Below are positions 17,890 through 28,049 of a stretch of DNA of 64,000 bases, piece after piece. Every line of letters starts with the position of its first letter. Positions within the stretch are counted from its first letter, which is position 1. The notes beneath the pieces were generated by a model, which was not told the origin of the DNA, ran no database searches, and saw only the letters and a list, made by a program, of their open reading frames with translations. This DNA comes from Aradus depressus. Lineage: Eukaryota; Arthropoda; Insecta; Hemiptera; Aradidae. Location of the stretch: assembly GCA_963662175.1 (NCBI GenBank), contig OY759227.1, forward strand, positions 9,890,501 to 9,954,500. Direction: 5' to 3'. A program made the position numbers and the translations under genes.

Positions 17890-18828
17890 GTTCATAGTCC
17901 ATGAAAAATATAAAATCTATTTCCTAAAACGGCGAATAATAGGTTACTTTTAAGCGAACACAATTCAGGAGGCTGTTGGTATTCCTCAGCAGGTTCTATT
18001 AGCTCTGTTGTCATTTTGGTTGGTTCTTCATAATCAATTGTTGTATTGTCTTTTAAACCATATAATGATTGTATGGCTTCTATATCGTCCGTTTTAAAGT
18101 TAATATTAAGTGTATTGAAGGCCGGGAACATAACGGAATCAAGCTTGTCAGAATGCCTAATTCCCAGCGTATGACCAATTTCATGAACTAAGGTAGGTAG
18201 CATAATATGCTACTAGCATATATGTACCAGTATCTGATTGTTGTAATGTCCACTTTTCGTCAGCATCTAGATGAATTTCTATGGGGGTATTAGTATGTGA
18301 AGAGAAATAGGCATGTGCTAAAACATGACCACGACCGTCGAGCTTGTATGGTCATGGAATATTAGATATTCGGAAAATATGGGTTAATTTTTGTAGTGTG
18401 ATGAGAATATCAGGCGGGAACGGAAGGACATTCTGAATAAAACTAATGTTTGTCTGGTCCTCCCACATTTGAAAGGCTTGTTTGGTTATATTGATCATGT
18501 CAGGTGTTGCTTTCATAAAATACCACCTAAGTGTTGGTTTAGTCCACTTTTCTCGGGTAACACTGTAATCTAATACATCTTTCACCCCACATCTAGGTAC
18601 TTTCATGAACTCTACTGTTTCATTATTAAATGTTCCATCTATTTGTAGATTGTACATCTCTTGAAAACGTATAATGCCCTCAGTTATTGAGTCATTTGAC
18701 ATAAGACTACCTTCTGGTAGATAACCATAGTGGGCTAGATAGACCAATGGGTCCGCCTCTACTAGGGCTAAAAGGAAAATAGATGTTAATAGGTACATGC
18801 TGTGATGTATATTAAAGTCCTTTAGCAC
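17890..18828 (-). pseudogene. matrix metalloprotease (matrixin) relic inside Polinton 2
   Basis: Domains in order are a signal peptide (MYLLTSIFLLALVEA), a peptidoglycan-binding-like prodomain (AHYGYLPEG to FNNETVEFMK), and the cysteine switch PRCGVKD. The matrixin catalytic region follows, with LVHEIGHTLGIRHSD (HExxHxxGxxH zinc site) and the Met-turn SVMFP. After a hinge rich in Thr, Glu and Pro comes the beginning of a hemopexin-like repeat (CSLKSNLLFAVLGNRFYIFH). One in-frame stop (18352-18354) and a small frameshift near 18205-18230 break it, and the hemopexin part is cut off by a deletion. It is intronless and on the same strand as the capsid block, 80 bp from the ATPase. The full-length ancestor would be a secreted protease able to cut basement membrane. 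Confidence 0.88.
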
Positions 18829-18907
18829 TTACATTATATGTATATAGGGAGGGGGGTACATGATAAGACCTTTTTTTTTTTTTCAAGATAATGAATCTTT
18901 TATTGTA

Positions 18908-19576
18908 TCATATTACAAGACGTTCATCAAAGCCGCATTTGATACGACCGTTATTAAATGGAGCTTCTAGATTGATTACAATATAGCCATATGGCTTTCT
19001 CCAACAGTACATACATAAATTTTGAAAATCATTAAAACTAATGTCACTTGCAATAATGTCTCTGTGAAAGTTCTTCAAATTCTTCACATCCTGTTTGAAT
19101 AACACAAATAAGTTGGCATTGTCCCTCAACAAATGCTTCGGTAACCGACTCCAAGACTGCACCAAATAGATTATATCTATGTTGTAGTGACGTCCATAGG
19201 CAAAAACGTCTCGTATACGCTCTTGAGGCTGGTTGATGACATCATCTGCTATGGTTATAGAATTACGTTTCATTTCCTGTGGTGGTGGTATTTCATCACT
19301 TTTCGTATACATGAAAAGTTTAATTTCTGGTACTAGCTTCAAAACGTTTCTTAACATCTGGTATTTTTCTTGATTTAATCTTGCCGTTAGTAGATAAATG
19401 TTTTCAAACCTCAAACCATTTCTATGCAATAGAAGTGTTAGTAGGAGGTCTGTTTTCCCGCTACCTGACGGAGCTGTTATAATTAGACGAACTGAGGAAT
19501 GTGGAAACAGTGGGCTATGCGGGATCTACTTACTCCCATGTTCGAATCTGCTTAGGTCGATTCGTTCTAGCTTCAT
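18908..19576 (-). pseudogene. packaging ATPase of Polinton 2, one in-frame stop
   Basis: Walker A is LIITAPSGSGKT. The Walker B region is SITIADD, where Polinton 1 has SIVIFDD, so the residue before the acidic pair has changed. The C-terminal YLVQSWSRLPKHLLRDNANL block is conserved. The ATG at 19576 overlaps the major capsid stop as ATGA. A TAG lies about 18 codons in, before Walker A, so translation from this ATG would stop early. A later start cannot be excluded. It lacks the 141-bp insertion and intron of the Polinton 1 gene. Confidence 0.8.
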
Positions 19577-20573
19577 GACGTCTTGACAATATTATTTTGT
19601 GGGTTATACTGTATGAATTTATCGTGAATGATTATAGCATAGGCAACAGTTTCTGATGGGAAGTTCTTCGAGCTTTGTATTTCTATACGGACATCGACAT
19701 TTCCCGTTTTAATAGTCTCGTCCTGCTTTGAACAATCGATGACAATTAGTGGTGCGATCGACTTGAACTGTTTGAAGTAAATGAAAGACTGATCACGTGC
19801 ACCATGATACGTTTGTTTAAATTTCGTAAAATGATTAAATAACAGTGCGTATTGGTCCCTATCGAAGTCAATATTCATATTTTCCATTGGATACACCTCG
19901 GAATTTAGGAATACAAGCACATTCGTAATGTTACAATGGTCAAATTCGGACATGTTCTTCGTTATCTTATTACGTCGGTCAGTTTGGAAGCCTACAATAA
20001 CATAACGTGGTTTTTCCAGTTGAATACTAGTCTTCACGGTCCAACTTTGGTTTGTAGTAGCAGGTATAGAGGGCTTTTCATACAATTCCCACACACGAAA
20101 TGGAACGTTAATGAACTCTCCTTTCTGTATAATTTTATAAATTTGTAATTTCTCCCGGTCAGAAACGCGTTGAAATAACCGTCAGCATTAATATTTACAT
20201 TTCCCAATGACGCTTTCCAGCCGGCGTGAGATAGCGAATTTGTAGAGGATACATCATATGTTAACAGACCCCTCATTCATGGTGTGATACCAACATTGCG
20301 TACTTGTTCAATTACTGTTCCTGCTAATGTATACTTTGCTTCTTGAAATAGATATGTCCAACAGTTGTTTATAAAATGTACTGTATTTCCAGTCATCTTC
20401 CCCTCAATGTAGATTGAACTTTCGGATGGTAATGTTAATACATTTTGTTGGTTTATTGCAATCTTGATTTCATCCAGATTGTTGAATGTTAGTGTTGAAT
20501 AGGACTGATGTGATTGTAGTTCATATTTGGTTATAGATTCTTCAGTCTCAAATACACCTTCAACCTCTAACAT
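19573..20573 (-). pseudogene. major capsid protein of Polinton 2, broken
   Basis: The frames 20277-20573, 20034-20276 and 19573-20094 carry the same landmarks as the Polinton 1 protein: SSIYIEGKMTGNTVHFINNC, EKPRYVIVGFQTDRRNK and APLIVIDCSKQ. There is one in-frame stop at 20277-20279. A deletion of very roughly 70 codons with a frameshift lies near 20100-20160. The C-terminal third is uninterrupted and runs through the region that is broken in Polinton 1. Confidence 0.85.
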
Positions 20574-20697
20574 CTTGTTTAACTATCAAGCCTAGCGATT
20601 GTAAGAAGAGAGCGTTTGTATGTGTTAACCGTTGCGCTGCTGTTTTCCTAATGCGACCCTGAACTATACCTACCCCTGTTTTTATAATTAGGCCCAT
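20560..20697 (-). CDS. 45-aa micro-protein between minor and major capsid genes (Polinton 2)
   Basis: This is the homologue of 6377-6523. It starts 10 bp inside the end of the minor capsid frame and ends 14 bp inside the major capsid frame, exactly as in Polinton 1. It keeps MG[IL], the basic centre (GRIRKTAAQR) and the LT-x2-NA-x-FL-x2-LGL motif. The frame is intact although both neighbours are broken. It may have survived by chance because it is short. Confidence 0.75.
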   Translation of the reverse strand: MGLIIKTGVGIVQGRIRKTAAQRLTHTNALFLQSLGLIVKQDVRG

Positions 20698-22033
20698 TTC
20701 TTAATATGAAGGCGAATAGAAATATTCTCACCACTAAAATCAACTAGGTTTTCGTCTTGGTCGACTAAACGAACTGTTATGTCATCAATATACAATGTGT
20801 TTAATGGGTGGTATATGATATTTCGTGGATTAATACTAAGCTTGTACCCCGGTGGAACGTCAGGAATAAACTGAAATGTATTGTGTGTTGGTTTCCCGTT
20901 TTTATAGGACCCCTTAGCCAGACTACATTCCAATTGTATAAGACTAATGGGGGAGATATATGTACTTCTTCAGATGACCATTGTCGCCCCTCTGATGACT
21001 TAATATATGAACTGAACCCCAACATTGTTCCTATACTGTGCGCTTGTGTAAAATCAATGTCATAATTACTTTTGATAGAGCATAATTTTGTACTCGTGTT
21101 ACTCGTTATATCTATAATAGGTTTATAAGGCATTTGTCCTACACTATGTTTATGTTCTAATATTTCTTTCAATGTTTCATTCATTTGTGAAACCTCATAT
21201 GCACCCTGTGGTAATTTAACTGTTATAGGTTTTTGGGGGAGTTTTATTGTAAATGTTGCCTGAACCTCCGATTCACCCTGAGGTGGCGTCCCTAAATTAC
21301 GTAAGACTAGGGGGATTAGGGGGGGGGGAGGGGGTCGACCGAATCTTACGAAATCTTACATGGGGGGAGGGGGGGGGGGGGGGGGGTCATTGAAAATCTT
21401 ACGTAAGAGTAAAAATACCTAATATATTCCAATAAACATAATAGAAAAATTTTTCATTCCGTACTAGCCAAAATTACTGTTTTTCACTTAAATTACATGA
21501 ATTAAAAATGTTTTTTATTACGTATATTCGTTCTGAATCGAAAACGGTCTGAAAAAGCGATTTATAAAATTAACTGACCATTTTCGAGCTTTTGTAACAG
21601 AAAATATCGAGTAGAAAAGTGGGTTTTTGAAAGTGATCGATACTATCGTTTACGACAATCGTTTACGATATCGTACGCACGATAGATAGTATCGATCGCA
21701 TTGGTGTTTGTTTTGACAAACAGCTGACAGTGTTTACATCGTGTTTTTCATCAATTAATTCTATAAAACTTTGTAAATCACCTTTTTAGGAAGAGGTTTT
21801 CCATCCGTTGGTATAGTTACTAATTCTGTTATAGTTTTTTTGGGTGTCGGTTTTGTATCACTTGGTATAATTACTATTTCATTATTAACCCCCTAAACAA
21901 TGTTTGGAATAGAGTTGTATGTATCCAATGATAAAAGTCCGATATACCAGGCCTTCTTAGGGTCCAATACGATTGGAGGGAAATAGGACGCTGATATTTC
22001 AGATGTGTCACCTACAATCATTGTGAAACTCAT
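20688..22033 (-). pseudogene. minor capsid protein of Polinton 2, split by an insertion
   Basis: The N-terminal part (from ATG 22033) has SYFPPIVLDPKKAWYIGLLS and an in-frame stop near 21889. The C-terminal part (about 21290-20688) has FQFIPDVPPGYKLSINPRNI and DDITVRLVDQDENLVDFSGE, with a frameshift near 20935. About 490 bp of foreign repeat separates them. The start overlaps the protease stop as ATGA, as in Polinton 1. Confidence 0.8.
21290..21783. mobile_element. repeat insertion (MITE-like) in the minor capsid gene
   Basis: This non-coding segment splits the capsid gene. It has TTACGTAAG near both 21296 and 21399, flanking two long G runs separated by a CTTACGAAATCTTAC word. Further on there is a hairpin: GATCGATACTATCG around 21640 pairs with a near complement around 21690. 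I recall similar G-rich CTTACGTAA units as common small repeats in insects. The exact ends and target duplication are not clear. Confidence 0.55.
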
Positions 22034-22389
22034 AATGTTTGGTTATAGTACAAAAAAAGTAGACACAAGTGTCCGCAATTAGTGCTGTTGAACGACTGAT
22101 ATCTAGCGCTGTTGTATATGATATTATATCCCTTATAATATTTTATAACTTCTAATGGAGGTTGTAAATTCCCAAAACTGTCGAAATAAAATATATCCGT
22201 ACCACGTTTGAATACACAAACCCAATGCGTCCCCTCGTTAGCTTGTTCATCTAAATTTAATATGCTGCTTTTATTTAGTCTAGGTCTATGCGGTAGTCTA
22301 TCTCTCATGTATACTCCCCTAAAATGTTTAATATGCTTACGACCTACCTTCAGTAGTTCAGTGTTTGTTAACGCTCTGTTTGGTAACTG
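22030..22389 (-). CDS. adenain-like protease of Polinton 2
   Basis: The catalytic His is in GTHWVCVFKRG, the acidic residue in FYFDSFG, and the Gln/Cys site in YQSFNSTNCGHLCLLFL. The only ATG is at 22308 (MRDRLPHRP), but the open frame continues upstream through the conserved LPNRALTN to about 22389, next to the end of the PLA2-pVI gene. That gene is offset by one base across a run of ten A residues. The layout again suggests an original pVI-protease fusion. The protein is otherwise uninterrupted. Confidence 0.8.
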   Translation of the reverse strand, partial: QLPNRALTNTELLKVGRKHIKHFRGVYMRDRLPHRPRLNKSSILNLDEQANEGTHWVCVFKRGTDIFYFDSFGNLQPPLEVIKYYKGYNIIYNSARYQSFNSTNCGHLCLLFLYYNQTL

Positions 22390-22391
22390 AC

Positions 22392-23183
22392 TTATAAATT
22401 TCGGCGTTTTTTTTTTATGGCCCCACTGTCGTATTGTCTAGGTTTACCAGGGTACGCAGCTAGGAACAACCCATAACCTTTTTTGTGACGTTTTAAGTAC
22501 ACCCCCTCTCCAATTTTCAATTGGTCTCCTTGTTTTAATTGCTCTCTTTTCTGTCTAGCTTCATTCATTGCCTTTACAATGTTTGTAGCTCCTGAGGCAA
22601 GTGAGCCTAGTGCACTTAAGGCTGCGAATAGGGGCATTAATGGTAGAGCACCACCCCGTTTTGGAAATGGTAAGACTCTAGGAATTTTGATTTTCTTATT
22701 TTTAAAATATTTTCGTGCCGCTAACACAGCTTCATGTACCTTCTTATGTAACCCCCACTTCTTTTTCTTAATCGCCCCTCGTAAAACCTTCAACACGCCC
22801 CTAAAATTACACCCCCCACCCAATTTCGATTTAACCTTCATTGTGTTTGTTACCGCCCACACTGCTGCTCTCTCACCCAAACTAGAATCACTTGCTTTAA
22901 CACGTTCCCAAGCCTCGTTCGCCAATTGTTGGTCTGCAACTGATCTCTCCTTACTATATTTGTGCTTCGAGTAAAATATGTCGTGCCTCCTACACGCTTC
23001 GTCAAGTTTGTTTATACCCCTATCCCCTCTCCTAAGTCGGTTTTGTAAGTGTGTGCCAGGACCGCAAGAAGAATATCCTGGAAGATGGGCTTCAAACGGT
23101 AAATGATCGACTGCCCAATCGATTATTCCACCACCACTGGTCTGACTCCTTGTACGTTTCATATATGACTGATACCTATGCAT
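22392..23183 (-). CDS. PLA2-pVI-like virion protein (263 aa)
   Basis: Residues 30-110 are a parvovirus-type phospholipase A2. The calcium loop is SSCGPGTHL and the active site is DEACRRHDIFY, with His-Asp in the expected D-x2-C-x2-HD-x2-Y pattern. Residues 125-250 are pVI-like: a basic region, PRVLPFPKRGGALPLMPLFA, the hydrophobic SALGSLASGATNIV and the end motif IGEGVYLKRHKKGYGLFL. PLA2 domains of this type in virions breach endosomal membranes during entry in the parvovirus case. A similar role here is inference. The frame is intact, the longest unbroken gene of Polinton 2. Polinton 1 lacks the PLA2 part. Confidence 0.85.
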   Translation of the reverse strand: MHRYQSYMKRTRSQTSGGGIIDWAVDHLPFEAHLPGYSSCGPGTHLQNRLRRGDRGINKLDEACRRHDIFYSKHKYSKERSVADQQLANEAWERVKASDSSLGERAAVWAVTNTMKVKSKLGGGCNFRGVLKVLRGAIKKKKWGLHKKVHEAVLAARKYFKNKKIKIPRVLPFPKRGGALPLMPLFAALSALGSLASGATNIVKAMNEARQKREQLKQGDQLKIGEGVYLKRHKKGYGLFLAAYPGKPRQYDSGAIKKKRRNL

Positions 23184-23332
23184 GTATGTACCTTATATAT
23201 AAGATCATGGGAGGATAATAAAATAAATATACTTTGAAAATGTTTTTTATTTCACATTAAATATGATACATATTCTTGTAATGTATAAGGTTGACTACAT
23301 AGTACATTGTTCCAATCAAACATATTTTTAAA

Positions 23333-23782
23333 TTACACTATAAAATATATTCCAAGTTCTTGATGTTTAATAATCTCATCCCAGTCCACTAGGTTGGAAT
23401 GATCTCTAATGAACTGTTCACTTAATGTTTGACATCTGCATAACAGGTTCCAGTCGAGTTTATCCGCAAACAACCGCATGAAGTCTTCACTTAATTTCTG
23501 CTTAAATGAAATACGTTCCCAGCCCATGTACTCCTTATGGTTAATTATAAATTCTTCTGAAAGTGTTTGATATCCACACACTTTATGCCAGTCTAGCTTA
23601 TCTACATACTTGTGAAGTGCATCTTCACTCAGGTGTCCAAATTCGGATATAATTCCCCAATTGATACTATCTTCAAACTCCTCGATCATCCCATCTGTTA
23701 GCTCTTCAGCTCTCCAGTTGATATTTTCTAGGAGACTAATCTTCGCCTGACTGTAAAGACTGTAAAGTGTCTTCAGGTCCAT
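23333..23782 (-). CDS. protein of tandem W-containing repeats, unknown
   Basis: I chose ATG 23782 (MDLKTLYSLYS); the frame is open to 23821. The protein is built of about five repeats of 20-24 residues with the pattern [LV]-[DNG]-W-x2-[IL]-x4-x-LSE-x-[FA]-[IM], for example KLDWNLLCRCQTLSEQFI. I recall this DW..I...Q.LSE.FI repeat from large DNA viruses and from some bacteria and insects. It probably folds into a helical solenoid for protein binding. Its start overlaps the end of the next upstream gene. The specific role is unknown. Confidence 0.6.
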   Translation of the reverse strand: MDLKTLYSLYSQAKISLLENINWRAEELTDGMIEEFEDSINWGIISEFGHLSEDALHKYVDKLDWHKVCGYQTLSEEFIINHKEYMGWERISFKQKLSEDFMRLFADKLDWNLLCRCQTLSEQFIRDHSNLVDWDEIIKHQELGIYFIV

Positions 23783-24116
23783 ATTGCTCGGTTCTGCGAG
23801 GAATACTGATTTCCTCGTCAAATATCCTCTCTAATAAACGCACAATCTTCACCAGCCTCCCTGATATGTAAGAGCAAATACATGTGTCCGGTCCGCATGT
23901 GCACTCAGGGTTTGACCAGGGACATTGTATATAATGCATGTATCCGTCCCTACTTCTCTGGTGTGTGTACATGTTCGAGAACGCATATAAATCTTCTATT
24001 GCTGCATTACAGGCCACCCATAGGTGAGCGTTAGGGTCGGTAATGGGTATAGTTGGAAATAGAACAGAAAATGTATGATATTGTGGGATGTTGTACAATC
24101 TTCTAATTTCGTTCAT
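23736..24116 (-). CDS. 126-aa Cys-rich protein, unknown
   Basis: The middle has six Cys in CPWSNPECTCGPDTCICS, which could bind metal. The N-terminal third is hydrophobic (FSVLFPTIPI), followed by a helical stretch ending in LVKIVRLLERIFDEEIS. The family is not recognised. It overlaps its neighbours on both sides, by 14 bp upstream and about 46 bp downstream, consistent with one compact transcription unit. Confidence 0.5.
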   Translation of the reverse strand: MNEIRRLYNIPQYHTFSVLFPTIPITDPNAHLWVACNAAIEDLYAFSNMYTHQRSRDGYMHYIQCPWSNPECTCGPDTCICSYISGRLVKIVRLLERIFDEEISIPRRTEQYGPEDTLQSLQSGED

Positions 24117-24372
24117 TATGTAATTTTAGATTTTCAATTAAATAACACAATTCACTCACTTTTCTCTTAGCCTTTCGTCTCTTCTTCTCGATTATACACA
24201 AGTCTCTTCTAACTGTCTTAAGATTCTCCATCCACTGCTCCAAGCGTTGTTGTGCTGACACTGGTTTCGCCATGACTGGTTCTCTGTAGTTATACACAAG
24301 AGTTATCAAACTCTCTAACCAATCAAAATCCTTCTTCTTCCGACCAATCAGATTCCTTCTTCTTTTGTCCAA
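24103..24372 (-). CDS. 89-aa basic coiled-coil protein, unknown
   Basis: Very basic at the start (MDKRRRNLIGRKKK), then a helical region with heptad-like spacing (QRLEQWMENLKTVRRDL to IEKKRRKAKRKVSELCYLIE). It is the first gene of the minus-strand block of Polinton 2. I do not recognise it; a DNA-binding or scaffold role would be a guess. Confidence 0.45.
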   Translation of the reverse strand: MDKRRRNLIGRKKKDFDWLESLITLVYNYREPVMAKPVSAQQRLEQWMENLKTVRRDLCIIEKKRRKAKRKVSELCYLIENLKLHNERN

Positions 24373-24879
24373 TCACAGTACAGCCGTTATAAATAGGACA
24401 TGAGTCATTGTCCTAATGACGCATATAAACTGTCTATATGTATAATTCTGAAAACAAAAACTCCTTTATTGTTTCAGCCCCCTTAGACAGGTAGGGGAGA
24501 CGTAACATTCAATCTCACATCACTCAGGAATGGACGATGCGGTACATACCCTACCAGTTCATAAGTTTTTTTCATCACTTAAGGTAACAAATCAAATCAC
24601 TCATGCATGAACTGCTTTTCGCCAGGTCTAAAGCCACGGCCGTATATCACCTATGGATCTAGGAGGGCTAGAAAAGTCTCGTTTCGATTTTTGCATTGCT
24701 TATTTTATTAGCTTTCTATCGGTACTAAATACTTCCGAAAAACATGGACAGAAATATATGTTATAATGAAATAAAAATTAAATTGTATGATACCACAAAT
24801 GTTACTATATATGTATGTTATAGATTGAGCAATACTAGTATACATTACTAGCTGTACTACGTATTATCATAATTTCTAC
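24373..24879. other. spacer between the Polinton 2 gene block and a repeat block
   Basis: No gene supported. TATTTATAA on the minus strand (around 24390) is a weak TATA candidate for the 89-aa gene and its followers. Nothing else recognisable. Confidence 0.4.
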
Positions 24880-25190
24880 ATACCCCAGAGGAACCACAGT
24901 GTCAATACGACCTCCATACCTCAGGTCTGGACATGTCGGTGTGTGGGGGGATGCCGCATAGGGTGGGGCAGCATGCTCGGTATAACACAGGTCTGAACAT
25001 GTCGGTGTGACGTCATGGATTATATTTTCTCCATACACTTTGTAGAAAAAAATTATGTCTGTTGGGTCCGAAGCTGGGGGGGTGCTCAGAGGTTGAGTTG
25101 GGGAAGTACATCATAGGTTGAGCTGCGCAAGCCATGGGGAACGATGGTGCGCAGTGGCGCAGTCCCCCAAGGGGGTGGGGGAGTCTACTT
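24880..25190 (+). repeat. R2 repeat block, inverted partner of 35090-35330
   Basis: Shared words, reverse-complemented at 35.1-35.3 kb, include GCCGCATAGGGTGGG, CATGTCGGTGTGACGT and CATCATAGGTTGAGCTG. The second half carries the recurrent GTTGAG(T/C)TGGGGAAGTACAT motif. Inserted between the two gene blocks of Polinton 2. Confidence 0.75.
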
Positions 25191-25621
25191 TCTACTATAC
25201 GATTAATTATTATTTTTTTTTAAATTATAAAATTTATTAAACATTATTTTTTTTTTGTTCAAAGTTTTTTTTTTTGTTTATTATTTTCTATTTAATCAAC
25301 ATAACTAATATTTACCTTTCATCATGACATCCTCCATTTGGTCAACTTTATTTATATAAATAATTGCAATCAATAATAAACCTATCACTATGTAAATTAA
25401 TTCGTTTCGTTCATTGTGTTCTACAATTTGTTTCGTTTATTGTTTATATAGTTATATTTCAAATTTGTTTCATTCGTTGTTTGCTTACGTGTTTTATATA
25501 GTTAAATTATAAATTTGTCTGTCACACGATCACAAGTGTCAACGATCGTTTGGTTAGGCTATCATCGGACACGCTCGGCTATCATCGGCTCCCTTCAGGT
25601 GTATTCGGGTCCTCGATCCTA

Positions 25622-25654
25622 TATAAATAGTCTGCGTGATCACTTTATTCAGTC
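25622..25654 (+). promoter_or_regulatory. core promoter of the Polinton 2 PolB
   Basis: TATAAATA at 25622-25629 and an arthropod-type initiator TCAGTC at 25649-25654, giving 29 bp from the TATA start to +1. The PolB coding remnant begins about 100 bp downstream. Confidence 0.65.
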
Positions 25655-25754
25655 TTGATTGAGTCTTTGAGGTATCAACATCGTTGAGATCTGCGAAGGT
25701 GAACTGTACTTTAAACATTCGGTTATCTTGGGATAAGTAGACCTAGAATGCTTT

Positions 25755-27488
25755 TTGCAAGATGTGCGCGATTGTCTAAAGAAAAAAATCTTGGAACAAC
25801 TTCAGATACATTCGGCTTTAAAAGTTAATTTCCTAGTAGAGTGCTTGTTTGAAAATGTCGTAGGCGATCTAACGGATAAAGCTTTCAAGACTAAAAATCG
25901 TCCTATCTTCAAGGATACAGATATAGACAAATACTTAGATGTATCTTTTAAGAGATTAACTGTGGAGATGGAAGAAGCGCAAATGAAGAAGAGCGGATGG
26001 TTTCTTACTGCCTTGGATGGATTGAGATTACGAATAAACAGATATCGGCCCCTTCGCGGAAGTACCTACATTCCTCTACCAAAGAACATTGAAGCCCGGA
26101 AGGCTTGTATAAATGTCGAAACTGACGACCACCACTGTTTCATGTATTCCATCGTATCTAAATTTGTAGAAAAAGACCCACAGCGTGTTCTATAACAATT
26201 TGGAGCATGGGTATGACTTTTCAGACATTTCTTTCCCGACTCCGCTCAATGAAATTAAGAAATTTGCAAAATCCAACAATATTTCCATAAATGTGTTCGG
26301 GTTGGACGAAAACAATGATGTGTACCCTATTAAAGTTGTTGAAACGGAAAAGGCCGACCATCGTGATTTACTTCTTTTGACAGAAGGGGAGAAAATTTTT
26401 AGCGTCTCGTACACACACAAATCACTAAACACCGAAACAAAATTATAATTTGTAAGCGATGCTTTCAGCTTTTTGACAATCAGTACGGTAAGTCGGGGGA
26501 GGAAAAACTGAGGGAGCATAAGATATACTGCGATAAAAACGGTCCTGTTAGGATAGAGCTCCCTAAGGATCCCATTTTGGCATTCAAAAATGTTGGACGA
26601 CAACTCCGACTCCCTTTTGTAATATACGCGGATTTCGAAACCATGTTGGCTCCTCTCCCCGAAGATACATCAAAGGCGACTGTTCCTTATCAGCGACATG
26701 TACCCATGTCTTTTTGCGTGCATGTAGTATCCGATATTCCTATGAATATACCTCCATATATTTATAGAGGTAAAGACGCGGGTGCTCACTTTATCAAATA
26801 TATCGATTCATTAGCTTACAAAATTTCAGAAATTTATAAAAAAAATACTCCCATCATTATAACAAAAGCCGAGGAGATGAAGTGGGAAAACGATCAATTT
26901 GTTACCTTTGCGAAGGGAGTTTCTCTGAGATTAATCCTAAAGTTAAGGATCATGACCACTTGACCGGAAAATATAGAGGAGCAGCCTGTAATAGTTGCAA
27001 TCTACGGTGTGTTGCAATCTATGTACACAGATACGGACAGTTTAGTTTATTTAATTAATACACTCGACTGGTACAAAGACATGAAAGCGATGGAGCATTA
27101 TTTCGATTCGTCAGACTTCCCCAAAGAGCGTCCGTGCTATTCTGTTTTAAATAAAAAAATGCTTGGCAAGTTCAAAGACGAGACTAATGGTGTTATCAAT
27201 AATAAATTCGTAGGACTTAAACCGAAGATATATGCTATGGATATAAATAAAAAAATTAAAAAATGTATTAAAGGTATTAAAAAAGCAGCCGTTGAAAAAA
27301 ATATATCGTTGCAAGATTTTGAGAATTCACTTTTTGAGGGGAAAATAGTATATACAGACATGAGAATGATTCAGTCAAAAAAACATGAGTTGTTCAGTGT
27401 TAGAATTAATAAGAAGGCGTTGTCGTTGGAAGGTGATAAAAGAGTAGTTTTATCTGATGGCATTCATACCTTAGCTCATGGACATTAG
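25755..27488 (+). pseudogene. PolB of Polinton 2, frameshifted and internally deleted
   Basis: Pieces in three frames match the Polinton 1 polymerase: N-terminal region (25755-26195) with the OTU-like DDHHCFMYS site, a second piece (26185-26448), a C-x2-C site near 26455, exonuclease I YADFETMLA (26577-26963), and an endonuclease VII-like module with DHDHLTGKYRGA near 26950. The reading then jumps directly to motif C MYTDTDSLVYLI (27009 on) and the C-terminus. Exonuclease II and III and polymerase motifs A and B are missing, roughly 500 codons. The repeated GTTGCAATCT at the junction suggests a microhomology deletion. Confidence 0.88.
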
Positions 27489-28049
27489 TCAATTCAAACT
27501 TAATGCTGGGAGGTATAACCTGGCTACCCGTTTTTTCCGAGGGGACTTAAATATCGGAAAACATTCCTATTCCTATCCTATTCTTAAAATCCTCTTGAGG
27601 CTTAGTCTAGACTGATCTGATCTGTCTTTTGGTTTTTGAATGGACACAAACGTGGTTGGAAACTTGTAAACCTAATTGGTCACTGGCGAGGTTGTAGAAA
27701 ACCCGTAAACCCAATTGGTCACTGGCGTGGTGTAAAACCCGTAAACCTGTATGGAAGTAGAAAAATGGAGAAAAGTAAAAATACCTTGGAATTGAAGAGC
27801 AGTCCTGACTCGAGCCTTTATCCCTTCCCTATCCCCTCCCACCTCTTCGAAGTATTTCTACCTTGGCGCTGGTGAAGAGGCTTACCGGTTTATTGATTAG
27901 TCAATGAAGCGAACCAAAACAAATACAAACCCCTTTTAAATACCTGATGTAAAGATCCTGGTGAGAAACATCCTAAGAAAGTTGGAGACGAGAAGCAGTC
28001 TACAAAGCAAATTAACGTAAATGTCAGTTATATACCGCATGTTAGCCTA
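27489..28049. other. spacer after PolB with a short tandem repeat
   Basis: Around 27655-27745 there are two to three diverged copies of a 37-46 bp unit, (G)TAAACC(C/T)AATTGGTCACTGGCG followed by an AAAACCC end. No gene and no inverted repeat that would mark the end of Polinton 2. Confidence 0.5.

Larger units (their letters stand above)
17656..27488. mobile_element. decayed Polinton element 2
   Basis: Remnants of integrase, packaging ATPase, major and minor capsid proteins, adenain-like protease and PLA2-pVI protein lie on the minus strand. PolB lies on the plus strand, diverging from them. Gene order and overlaps match Polinton 1. Most genes carry stops, frameshifts, deletions or insertions. 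I found no terminal inverted repeats or target duplications, so the limits given are those of the recognisable coding remnants. A foreign repeat block (24.88-25.19 kb) lies inside. Confidence 0.85.
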
